NCBI GenBank assembly: GCA_965218055.1
Contig: CBDCKA010000002.1
Coordinates: 1,798,001 to 1,862,000 of the forward strand
Reading direction: 5' to 3'
Length of the DNA stretch: 64,000 nt
DNA from: CBDBKE01 sp965218055
GTDB lineage: Bacteria; Acidobacteriota; Terriglobia; JAJPHL01; JAPKYU01
Within the stretch, counting starts at the first letter, position 1, and every line of letters begins with the position of its first letter. The position numbers were made by a program, and so were the translations under genes. Below, in pieces: positions 17,628 through 26,269 of this stretch. The notes under the pieces were generated by a model that did no database searches, was not told where the DNA came from, and saw nothing but the letters and a program-made list of their open reading frames with translations.

Positions 17628-19874
17628 ATGAGGCTGATTTTGGGAACAGCTCCGGTGGAGGGGAAAAGCATCAGGCCATCCTGGATGGTCGTGTGCGTCT
17701 TTTTGTTCCTGTGGCTGATGGCAGGGTTTTCCACCGGGACCAGCACCCTGGTGGGGCCGGTACGATGGGTCACAACGTTATTGCGGAGCTCGGAGACGGG
17801 CCCCGAAGTCGAAAAATGGATAGTTCGCGCAATCATCTTGCTGTATGTGCTCGGTTCGGCGGTCATCGCCGTTTGGCTCACTCGGGTGAGCCTGCGAACC
17901 TCTCACCGGCACCTCCGCTTTGGCATACCGGCCCTGGCGTTGCTGGCGGCAGCCAGTGCCTTCTGGCTGTGGATGACCGTGGGCATGATGGACGCTGCCT
18001 TCAGTCAGGAGACGACCGCCGGGCGGCGGTTTACGTTCGGGCCGTATCCTTCCGAGAAGCGGCTGCGAGAGCTGAAGGACGAGGGGTACACGGGAGTGAT
18101 AGCGCTACTGCACCGGGCGGTTCCCTTTGAGGGCAGGTTGCTGTTCGACGTGCAGACAGTTGCCGACGACGTTGGCCTCGAATTCATCCACGTCCCACTG
18201 TTGCCCTGGGTCAGCGAAAACACCGAATCGCTGAATATTGTACGGGAGCTGTTGAAGGCGGACTCGGGCCGCTACTACGTCCATTGTTACCTGGGGATGG
18301 ACCGGGTGCGGCTGGTCAAGAGTCTCGTGGAGCAGACCGAGCCATCCACTCGCACCGAGATCGTGAGAGCCGGCAAAAGCCTGAGCGGGATAGACGCGCT
18401 GGAGCGCGGCGATATCTACCGCCTCGACGAGCAAATTTATCTCACTCCGCTCCCGACCCGCGGGGAATTCCGCCGATACGTTGTCGCCGGCGGGGTCAGC
18501 CAGGTAGTTTCCCTGCTCGACCCCGAGGACCCCGAGGACATTCGCTGGATCAAGGAAGAGCGCGTTTTGCTGAGTGGGCACGGTGTCCCATTGCGCATGA
18601 TGCCGCTGGGGACCCAGCCTTATGATCCCTTTAAGGTGCTGGAAGCAGCGAGGAATGTGCGAAAGTTGCCTCGGCCCTTAGTGGTCCACGCGTATCTTTC
18701 GCCTTCCACCGGGCGATCCCCAACGGCCGAAGCGTTCCTGCAAGCCTTCCGCACGAACTTGCCACCGCTGCCGCCGTCTCTCTTTCGCCGAGTGGCCGAA
18801 GGCAGTGTTCAGGTCATCGCGCCGCATGTCGCGGTGGGGCCCGGGCCAGAGAGGCCAGAGTTCCTGAACGAGCTCTATGATCGTGGCGTGCGGGGCTTCG
18901 TGTTCCTTGGCGATCCCGATTCGCCGGAGGCGCAACAAGCCCGGGAGCTGGCCGAGTCGGCCCAGTCTGGCTCCGAGGCGAACTTCACCTGGCAGGCGGT
19001 CAACGCGGTGGATTCCGGCTTCCTCCGGGAGCTGGCAGAGGGCGGTCCCTGGTATCTCTACGGTCCGCGCGCGGCAAGTTCCAAACAGCAGATCACGGAG
19101 CGGTTCGGAGTCCCGGTTCCGGACCGGGTCATCTGGAGTCCGCCGTTACTGACCAGCTTCATCCAGCGTGCCCTACCCCACCCAAGCGCGATCATCTTGC
19201 TGGGCCCAATCTTACTGCTCGCTGCCGCGGCAGCTGGCTCCTTTGTTGGTTGGCTTCGCGTGAAGCGGCAGATGCGGACTCCCTACACGCGCAAGGTCTT
19301 TCATTTCAGCATTTTCACCCTGGCGGCGATCCTGCACCTTCTGGGGGGTCTGTCGACGGTCGTCCTCTTTGGCAGCATTGTCAGTCTGGTTGTTCTTTAT
19401 GCGGTTTACCGGGGAGAAGGATTCCCCCTGTATGAGGCCATGGCGCGGCCCACCGATGCCCCCCATCGGACCTTGTTTATCCTGATTCCCTTGATGACGA
19501 CCGCGCTGGGAGGCGTGGTAGCGAACCTGTTATTCGGACGCCTGGCTTATGTCGGTTATCTCGTCGGCGGCTGGGGTGACGCTGTAGGAGAGCCCGTGGG
19601 AACCGCCTGGGGCAAACACCGCTATTCGGTTCCATCGCTGGCCGGCGTGCCTGCCACACGGAGCCTGGAAGGCTCGGCGGGAGTCTTGCTGGTCGGAACG
19701 ACTGCGGCCTTCGCCGCCCTCCTGGCCGGTGGCTTTGCGCCTTTAACTGCGCTCAAGGTAGGGGCGCTGTGCGGGGTTGCTGGCGCCGCAGTCGAGACAA
19801 TTAGCAACCACGGCCTGGATAACTTCACCATCCAGGTGGTGGCGGCCGGCATGGCCTACTGGACCCTGGCCTAA
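17628..19874 (+). CDS. Integral membrane protein: dual-specificity-phosphatase-like modules fused to a phytol/dolichol-kinase-like domain
   Basis: Numbering is from ATG 17628 (748 residues); a TTG at 17577 would add 17. Three membrane helices occupy about 19-120. Next comes a phosphatase-like module with a full HCx5R signature (H219, C220, R226). A second module of similar layout (about 270-375) has HAYLSPSTGR, with Ala (355) where the catalytic Cys should be. A possible third (about 400-495) begins with AVGPGPERPEFLNEL but has no Cx5R. From ~520 several helices follow, with RKVFHF (555-560) and GDAVGEPVGTAWGKHRYSVPS (650-670), the pattern of CTP-dependent polyprenol/phytol kinases and CdsA-like enzymes. 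It may work on membrane lipid phosphates; the specific reaction is unknown. Confidence 0.75.
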   Translation: MRLILGTAPVEGKSIRPSWMVVCVFLFLWLMAGFSTGTSTLVGPVRWVTTLLRSSETGPEVEKWIVRAIILLYVLGSAVIAVWLTRVSLRTSHRHLRFGIPALALLAAASAFWLWMTVGMMDAAFSQETTAGRRFTFGPYPSEKRLRELKDEGYTGVIALLHRAVPFEGRLLFDVQTVADDVGLEFIHVPLLPWVSENTESLNIVRELLKADSGRYYVHCYLGMDRVRLVKSLVEQTEPSTRTEIVRAGKSLSGIDALERGDIYRLDEQIYLTPLPTRGEFRRYVVAGGVSQVVSLLDPEDPEDIRWIKEERVLLSGHGVPLRMMPLGTQPYDPFKVLEAARNVRKLPRPLVVHAYLSPSTGRSPTAEAFLQAFRTNLPPLPPSLFRRVAEGSVQVIAPHVAVGPGPERPEFLNELYDRGVRGFVFLGDPDSPEAQQARELAESAQSGSEANFTWQAVNAVDSGFLRELAEGGPWYLYGPRAASSKQQITERFGVPVPDRVIWSPPLLTSFIQRALPHPSAIILLGPILLLAAAAAGSFVGWLRVKRQMRTPYTRKVFHFSIFTLAAILHLLGGLSTVVLFGSIVSLVVLYAVYRGEGFPLYEAMARPTDAPHRTLFILIPLMTTALGGVVANLLFGRLAYVGYLVGGWGDAVGEPVGTAWGKHRYSVPSLAGVPATRSLEGSAGVLLVGTTAAFAALLAGGFAPLTALKVGALCGVAGAAVETISNHGLDNFTIQVVAAGMAYWTLA

Positions 19875-19936
19875 GGCAGGTACCGCCCGCCCCCAAAGTG
19901 GCGGCAGATGCATCCCGAGCGGGCGACCAGTCCCCC

Positions 19937-22159
19937 CTAGAATCTCCAATCCGTGGCTATGAAGACTCCGTCGCCGCTTATTGTGCGTAGCGCGCCGCTG
20001 GTGTTGTAGTAGGTGTAGCCGAAGCTGATTGCGACGTGCTCGTTCAGCTGCACGATGAAAGAGGGCCGGATCCGAGTGGCAAACCGAGGCGACCGATCAT
20101 CCTCGTCCTGGAGTCCAGCGCCGCCGAGGAAATTGAAGCCCAGCGGGCCCGCCAACTTCGCGTAGAAGCGGGTGTCGAACAGGTGGCGCTGGTAAAAAAC
20201 CGGGTTGAAAAAACCCAGGAAGACGTCGTCGTCCCCCGGGTTGCCCCACATCCGGCCCGAGTAGCCGGCATCGAAGACAATGTGCTCGGTGCGCACTACG
20301 TTTTGGGTGAAATCGATGAACGCCCGATGCGATGTATCCTCCGAGGTGATGCCATTGAACTCGCGGGAGGCATATCGGCCGTAGTTGTAATCCACGGAGA
20401 GGCGGGTGCTGGGCGTAAACGGAAAGCTGGCGCCCCCGCTGAACCGGTTCTCGATGACGCCCATGCGAACCGAGGTCGGTGTGTAGGCAATTGCGGAACG
20501 ACTCCAGGAAGCGCTCAGTCGCACCTTCTTTGCCGCACGCCACCTCAAGCCCACAGTAGCCAGGGGGCTTAACTCCGCCGAACGGACCGGGGCCGGGTGG
20601 CCGGGGATGCGGACCAACTCCCCCGGGCCGAAGCGCACCATGCCGCCCCCAACCCGCAGCCGCACGTCACGGCTCAGGTAGCTCTCCTGACGGTAAAAGA
20701 ACTGGTGCGCGGCGACCGCACCGCGGAGTCCGCCGAACGGCATATTCGACGGCCGCAAGGTGTAGGAGAAGGAAGAATTTGTCCGAGGGATCGCGGAAAA
20801 GCCCAGGGTCGCGCCGTAGCTGAATGAGCGCAGATCCTGGTCGATCTTGTCGTCTTCCCCTTCCCGGCCGACCTCGCGGGTGTAAGAGGCGCGGGTACGC
20901 AAGGTCACCCGCTTGGAAGCCAGAATGCTTCGCCTCATGGCCAGGGCCGCGGAATGGTCCGGCTTGTGTTTCAGGGTCTCGTCCAGCAGTGCCAGCGCCG
21001 CGTTTCGATTGCGCCGGGAACGCTCCAAGCTGGCCTTGAGGAACAGCGCGTCGGTATTGTCGGGTCTTTGTTGCACCAGATGGTCTGCAATGTCGTAGGC
21101 CCGGTTGATATCGCCTTTGTAGTAGTAGGCTCGCGCCTGAACCAACAAGACGCTGGTGTCTTGCGGATTCTCCTTCAGGACCCGTTCGAATTGGCTGATC
21201 GCCTCCTCATACTGGCCCTGCCTCATGTGCAACTGGCCCAGCAAAAAAATGGCATCGCGATTGTTGGGATCCGCCGAGCACAGCGGTCAGGAATTCGCGT
21301 GCCGCCGGTGAGTCCTTCAAACGCACCTGCAGGCGCGCCACGCGCAACTGGTATTCGGCGTTCCCAGGTTCCTTGGCCAGCAGGCGCTTGTAGATTTCCA
21401 GCGCCTCGTGCGGACGGGCTGACCAACTGTAGACACGGGCCAGGCCCTCCATTGCCCCGGTATCGTCAGGATCCGCTTCCAGCAGCTCCTGATACAGCCG
21501 AATGGAAGCTGCGTACTGTCCCTCCCAGCTGAGTATGCGGGCCAGTGCAATTTTCGATCCATGGTCATCCGGGTATGTGGCTAGCACCTTCCGGTAGGCA
21601 TCGATTGCCGCCGGGTAATTTTTCAAGCGAGCATGGTTGTAGGCCAGCCCCTTTATGGCCGACATGTCGTCTGGATAGCTGGCCAGGCGTTTCTGAAAAT
21701 AGGCTACGAATTCCTGCGGCGGCGCGTCCCGGGGCGGGCGGAGAGCAGCCCAGCGCGCTGATTCCTCGGCCCGGCCAATCCGCTTCAGCATCCGCGGGTT
21801 CTGTTTGTCGCTGGGTTTCTTGGCAGCCAGCTTCTCAAAGATCGTGCGGGCCTCGGCATACTTCTTGTTCCAGAAGAGCACGTGCCCTTTGCCCTGGAGG
21901 GCTTCATAGTTGTCCGGCGAGCGGGCCAGCACCTCGTCGTAGCGCAACAGGGCCTCTTTCCGGTTGCCCGTCGAGGCCAGGGTCATGGCCAAGCCCAACA
22001 GCGCGTCGGAATGGTTCGAGTTCAAACGTAAGGCGCTTCGAAACGCTTCAATGGCCTCTGGATACTGCCTGGCACGCCGCAGCGTGCTGCCCAGTTCAAA
22101 CAACGTGCCCGCCGACGCCGGCTGCGTTTGGGCCAAGCGGCGATGGGAGTGTTGCAGGA
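19937..22159 (-). pseudogene. TPR plus outer-membrane beta-barrel protein (BcsC/PgaA-like layout), 5' cut by IS and frameshifted
   Basis: Two frames join. The N-terminal one (22159 to about 21270) has at least seven TPR units (for example NSNHSDALLGLAMTL and DDHGSKIALARIL). It loses frame at GTG-CTC-G; removing one base near 21270 restores ADPNNRDAIFLLGQL and leads into the second frame (to 19937). That frame has two more TPRs and then a ~290-residue segment of alternating amphipathic strands ending in a terminal aromatic (TDWRF), typical of an outer-membrane barrel. Such proteins export polysaccharide in Gram-negatives. The gene is also truncated at its 5' end by the IS element at 22160, so it is doubly inactivated unless the indel is an assembly error. 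Confidence 0.8.
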
Positions 22160-22216
22160 TGCCCTGGACTGGGTAATTTAGACACTGAGGTTGGGAATTA
22201 ACTACCCTGGTGTCAT

Positions 22217-22477
22217 ATGAACAAAAAACATCATCGTATTGCAGCTGACGTAAAAGCCGATATCCTACGCCGCGTCAAGGAAGAAGACATCTCGGTGGCC
22301 CAGGCCGCCAAGGATCACGGTATTTCTGAAGGGAGCATCTATGGTTGGATGGTAAAAGGAGCAACCGGTGCCCCGTCCTGGGCGGAGTTCTCCCGACTTC
22401 AGAAGCAGAACAGAGAACTCCTGGAACTCGTGGGCGAGATCACGCTCAAGCTCTCCATGACTCAAAAAAACAATTGA
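22217..22477 (+). CDS. IS3-family transposase OrfA (copy 1)
   Basis: An 86-residue helix-turn-helix protein (ILRRVKEEDISVAQAAKDHG) with a C-terminal leucine-heptad coiled coil. It binds the IS ends and regulates transposition. The frame ends in CAA-AAA-AAC-AAT-TGA, carrying an in-frame slippery heptamer. Asp replaces the Gly found in copies 2 and 3 (EEDIS versus EEGIS). Confidence 0.92.
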   Translation: MNKKHHRIAADVKADILRRVKEEDISVAQAAKDHGISEGSIYGWMVKGATGAPSWAEFSRLQKQNRELLELVGEITLKLSMTQKNN

Positions 22478-23262
22478 GCGAAGGAAGAAACAAATCAGCG
22501 CTTGCCCGAGCCCTTGGCATATCCCGCGCGAGCCTGTATTACGTCCCAAGAATGAAGGAGAAGGACTGGCGCCTCAAGGTCCGCCTGGAAGAAGAGCTGC
22601 AGATCCATCCCTCCTACGGCTCCCGGCGAATTGCTACGGCACTGGGACTCTGCCGCCAGCGGGCGCAGAGGGTCATGCGTCTGTTTGGCATCAAGCCCTA
22701 CCGCAGGAGAGGCAGAAAATGGAGAAAATCCAAGGTTTCCCGGACCTATCCCAACCTCCTGCTCGCGGTCATGCCCGCATATGCAAACCACATCTGGGCA
22801 ACGGACTTCACCGAGTTCGTGCAGCACGGAAAGAAGGTCTATGTGGCGACCGTGATCGATCTCTACACCCGCCGGATCCTGGGAATCCAGGTTGCGGTGA
22901 GAAAGGGAGCCGCGCTCACCATTCAGGCGCTTTCCAACGCCCTGCTCCATCATCCGCGCCCGGGTCTATTCCACTCCGACAACGGGAGGGAGTATGACGC
23001 GATGGCGTTCACTGAAATCCTTGATGGATGCGGCATCGTGATTTCACGGAGCCGCCCGGGGTGCCCTTGGGAGAACGGATACCAGGAATCGTTCTACGAC
23101 AAATTCAAGGTTGACCTGGGAGATCCGAACCGCTTCAAAACACTGGGGGAGCTAGTGGCGGAGATCTACCGCACCCTGTGGGACTACAACAACACGCGGA
23201 TTCACTCCGCGCTCAACATGCCGCCTGTGGTATTCGCCAAACGGTATGCGTTAGTCGCGTAA
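22217..23262 (+). CDS. IS3-family transposase OrfAB (frameshift product, copy 1)
   Basis: After the -1 shift at 22471 the OrfB frame supplies the rve-type DDE catalytic core: D in NHIWATDFTEF, D in FHSDNGREYDA and E in PWENGYQESF. A C-terminal WDYNNTRIHSALN block is typical of the family. The fusion has about 347 residues and should catalyse IS excision as a circle and reinsertion. Copy 1 has Thr, Ala and Gly at three positions where copies 2 and 3 have Ala, Thr and Asp. Confidence 0.9.
22465..22471 (+). promoter_or_regulatory. Programmed -1 frameshift heptamer A_AAA_AAC
   Basis: The heptamer sits in the correct X_XXY_YYZ phase of OrfA. Slipping back one base reads AAA-AAA-CAA-TTG and enters the OrfB frame at once, giving an OrfAB fusion. 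The identical site is in copies 2 (38794-38800) and 3 (46784-46790, reverse strand). Confidence 0.88.
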
Positions 23263-23304
23263 AAAACTCTCAGAATCAGTGTCTAAAGAAATCAGTCCTT
23301 GACA

Positions 23305-24053
23305 CCAAGATTGTGGACCAGCAGCGCATCCGCACCGAGCTAGAGCTGGCCCGGCAGATTCAACAGAACTTGCTGCCCCGGCCGCCCGAACGCTGGCACC
23401 GTTACCGCATTGCGGCGCTGGCCGAGACCTGCTTCGAGGTCGGTGGCGACTTCTACGATTTCTTGACGGTTTCCCCCACGACCATGGCGGCGGTGATCGC
23501 TGACGTTTCCGGCAAGGGAGTCTCATCGGCGCTGGTGATGTCCACGATGCAGGCCACGCTCCGGGCCATGCTGGTGGGTGTACACTCCTTCGAGCGCCTA
23601 CTGGTCAAGATGAACGAGGTCATTCACGACTACACGAATGGCCGCATGTTCGTCACCCTGTTCCTGGCTCTGCTGGACAGCGAAAGCAGCAAGCTGCACT
23701 ACATCAACGCCGGGCACAACCCGCCGATCCTGATTCACAAGGACGGGCGCTGCGAACAGCTAGAGGAGGGAGGCACGGTGCTCGGACTGCTGCCCAACGT
23801 CAGCTACACCCGCGCCCAGACCGACCTGCTGGCGGGCGACGTGCTCCTACTGTACACCGACGGGCTGATGGAGGCAACCAATGCTGCCGACGAAATGTTC
23901 GGCGTCGAGGGTTTGGTGGACAGTGTCCGGGCCTTGCCCGATGGTTCTCCCAAGGACACCATCGAGTCTATCGTTTCCCGGATTCGTGATTTCACCGGGG
24001 GCGCGCCGCAGTCTGATGACCAGACTCTGGTCGTCATCTCCCCCGATAGCTGA
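23305..24053 (+). pseudogene. SpoIIE/RsbU-type PP2C phosphatase, 5' truncated by IS
   Basis: The remaining ~248 residues are the PPM phosphatase core: the lead helix RIRTELELARQIQQNLLP, then CFEVGGDFYDF, VIADVSGKGVSSAL, INAGHNPPIL, LLYTDGLMEA and DDQTLVVI. These hold all the metal-binding aspartates. In intact relatives a sensor (GAF, REC, PAS) precedes this helix; here it ends at the IS boundary. A start inside the IS (TTG 23178) would add a short unnatural N-terminus, so low-level expression of a sensorless phosphatase is possible. It would dephosphorylate an anti-anti-sigma factor; no partner is seen nearby. Confidence 0.83.
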
Positions 24054-24164
24054 GTTGGATCCTCGAACCAGAGGCGCGCTTCCCCGGGTGCGCCCGCTCC
24101 TGTGGCATCGGCTCTGAGCCGCACACACACAGCGAACTTCGGCACGGACTTAGAGGAAGGCCCC

Positions 24165-24998
24165 TCATTTCTTGAGGTTGTCGCGAATCGAGCCGAGGAC
24201 GTCGACCGCCGCAGAGCGGGGCACTGATTCCACAAAAGGTTTCACCAGCCAGCCCAGACCCAGCGGAATGCTGCGACTGAGGCTGATTGACTCCCACCCA
24301 ATCACCACACCCCTCCCCTGGCGTTCGGCGAGGCGCCAGTAGCCGTTCGACTGCCAGAGAAAGCCGCGGTCCTTTCCCGGTGGCTTTTCTTTCTCGGCCG
24401 GGGTACCGGGCGCCTCCAGTTCGGCGATACGAGTCGCCACGCTGCGGCTGCAAGCGCGCCTTGGTCCGAGGAGCTCGTAGACCACCGTGTGCTCGGTGTT
24501 GTAGACGGCCGTGACTACCTTCTTTTTCTTGAGGCGGTAAAAAATCCGAAACGAGTCGCCTTCTCTCGAAATCAGCCGGGATTGTTCCACCTCCCGGAAG
24601 AAGCGGTGATGCTGGTCGTAGGTCTGGAGAAACTCCAGCACCTCCGCCAGGGTAGCTCCGGGGATGAAAACGCTGCCCTTCCAGTGATGGATCAATCCGC
24701 CATCGGCGGTGACCCGTCGGCCCCTTTCGTCCACCGTGTGCATGCGGACCAGCTTTACCTTGTCGCTCACCTCCTCTAGGTCCTCCCATGACTCTTGGGC
24801 AAGCTCCCGCTCGACGCGCTCCTCCGTCAGGCGCACATACTTCTGCCAACCAGCCATGGTCTTGCGTTGCAGGGTAGCCGCCGATACACCGGGGGCGACG
24901 AGGAGCCAAATAAGCAAGATGCACGCGGGCAGGCTGCCCCGGCTTAGGGCTGCCTGCAACAATGGGTAACGCACTGTCGGGCAACGGATAGCCGTCAT
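24165..24998 (-). CDS. Exported SRPBCC/START-like hypothetical protein
   Basis: About 277 residues from ATG 24998. An N-terminal hydrophobic signal (LPACILLIWLLVAPGVSAA) is followed by a charged helix and an alpha/beta region with FIPGATLAEVLEFLQTYDQHHRFF and a GYWRLAERQGRGVVIGWESISLSR strand pair. This pattern resembles START/SRPBCC lipid-binding folds seen in many acidobacterial genomes. No enzyme motif is visible. An alternative start at 25046 would add 16 residues without a better ribosome site. Confidence 0.7.
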   Translation of the reverse strand: MTAIRCPTVRYPLLQAALSRGSLPACILLIWLLVAPGVSAATLQRKTMAGWQKYVRLTEERVERELAQESWEDLEEVSDKVKLVRMHTVDERGRRVTADGGLIHHWKGSVFIPGATLAEVLEFLQTYDQHHRFFREVEQSRLISREGDSFRIFYRLKKKKVVTAVYNTEHTVVYELLGPRRACSRSVATRIAELEAPGTPAEKEKPPGKDRGFLWQSNGYWRLAERQGRGVVIGWESISLSRSIPLGLGWLVKPFVESVPRSAAVDVLGSIRDNLKK

Positions 24999-25077
24999 TG
25001 GAGATTCCGCGTAGCCCTCCGGACCTGCCTCGGGCGATCTGCTCAATCTCGGCCGAGCAGCAGTCCGCCCGCGCTGG

Positions 25078-25266
25078 TTAACATCCGCGGCGCGACGCTC
25101 CCTTCCCGCACTGGGGGCAGCAATGTGCTTCTTCGATCAGCCCGCCCAGGGCTGGATCCACCTACATAGCCTCCTCCGGGCCCACCGGGTCTACCAGCTT
25201 GTCGGCATGATGATTCATCTCGATTCCGCACTCGGGGCAACTCATTTTGGCGGTGTCTGCTGGCAT
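25078..25266 (-). pseudogene. Small CPxC/CPxC zinc-ribbon protein interrupted by an in-frame TAG
   Basis: From ATG 25266 the frame reads MSCPECGIEMNHHADKLVDP after six residues, reaches TAG at 25164-25162 (codon 35), and continues in the same frame with VDPALGGLIEEAHCCPQCG before a TAA at 25080-25078. The two CPxC knuckles flank the stop, so the zinc ribbon cannot form unless TAG is read through. The full 62-codon layout matches a small conserved protein that I recall from acidobacterial and actinobacterial genomes. The site is too short and shifted to appear as a normal ORF. Confidence 0.72.
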
Positions 25267-25284
25267 CGGTCCCTCCAGTCTCGC

Positions 25285-25855
25285 TCACTCCAGGGAAATA
25301 TGCTCACGCCCGTAACGCAATGTCTTGGCCATCCAGATGAGTTCCTTCAGGAATTTGTCCGTTCGCCGCACGAATGCCTGGTCCAGCAGCCTACCGGACT
25401 GATCAAAGACCTTGTTCACACTCCCAAAGTTGACATCCCAGAAGATGGCCACCAGGCCCAGCTCGCGAAACACGGGCAAAAAGTTCTCGATGACCCGCGT
25501 TCCGCCGAACGGACCCGCCGCTACACCCGCGATGCCGAACGGCCTTGTGGATGTATTCCTTGAGGCAACTGTCCAGCACATGTTTCAGCAAGCCCGGGAA
25601 GCTGTGGTTGTACTCTGGCGCAACAATCACCAATGCGTCGGCCCGGTTCACCTTGGCCGAGAACGCGGTGTCCTTGACGCCCTCCCCAGCATCGTCCACC
25701 GGCAGAGAGAGCTGCCCAATATCAATCAGCTCGGTCACGACGCCGTCACGTTTCCCGATCTCATTCGTCAGAAAACGCGCCGCGTGCGCGCTCATCCGCC
25801 CCTTGCGGGTGGTTCCCAAGATCACGGGAATGTTGAGCGGCCGCACCTCTGCCAT
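25285..25855 (-). pseudogene. NADPH-dependent FMN reductase, frameshifted near 25543
   Basis: A flavodoxin-fold reductase. From ATG 25855 (ribosome site GGGAG) come IPVILGTTRKGRMSAHAARF (FMN phosphate loop), LVIVAPEYNHSFPG and DSCLKEYIHK. The frame then derails. Removing one base in the AAGGCC context (25543-25545) restores KPFGIAGVAAGPFGGTRVIEN and the normal C-terminus to 25285. A one-base insertion, either biological or from assembly, is the simplest reading. Intact relatives reduce FMN or quinones with NADPH. Confidence 0.82.
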
Positions 25856-25891
25856 AGTTCGTCTCCCTTGCAACGAAGTTACGTTCCTCAC

Positions 25892-26269
25892 TCATGCATG
25901 GCTCCAGGCCCGTATTGGGGAGGGAGCGCTAGCCACATGCAACCCGGACTGTGGCGTCGACATCCGCCAAGCGAAACAAGGCTACCCGAAAGACGCCACA
26001 TCGCAAAACACTTTGATCGCGCCCCTCCCCTCGGTGGGGCGTCTTCGTCAATTCCCCGAAGTTCTCCAGGTCCCGGATCGGGTGTGTGGCCAGCCCATAG
26101 GGGAGTATGGTGCCATGACCTTGAACCGACAGGGAGGCTGGAGTATGCTTTTGGGTGAAGCGGAACAGCCCAAATCGGAGATTCCCGCTTGACTTTGTAG
26201 GCGCTCGATCGCTATGAAAGAGACATCAGGAACGCATTGCGGGTCGGGCGAAAACAAACAGGCAAAACG
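25892..26269. other. 378-bp intergenic region between the FMN reductase and DUF1553 genes
   Basis: No convincing gene on either strand. It should hold the promoter of the DUF1553/DUF1501 operon to the right. A GC-rich imperfect hairpin (CGCCCCTCCCCTCGGTGGGGCG near 26020-26041) and a short IS1380-like end (separate entry) are the only visible structures. Confidence 0.5.
26127..26188 (+). repeat. Relic of an IS1380-type 3' end
   Basis: The stretch CGACAGGG...TATGCTTTTGGGTGAAGCGGAA...GATTCCCGC parallels the right end of the complete IS1380 element at 43344-45002, which has CGACAGGG...TAGGTTTTCGGGTGAAGGGGAA...AATTCCGG. No transposase sequence remains beside it. Similarity judged by eye only. Confidence 0.4.

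Larger units (their letters stand above)
22160..23304 (+). mobile_element. IS3-family element, copy 1 (1145 bp)
   Basis: Bounded by TG...CA. The ends form an imperfect inverted repeat: the left begins TGCCCTGGACTG and carries TTTAGACACTGA; the right end read inwards begins TGTCAAGGACTG with the same TTTAGACACTGA. All three copies in the window have exactly this length. The flanks (…GCAGGA and CCAAGA…) show no target duplication. The copy differs from the other two at four residues of its products. Confidence 0.93.
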
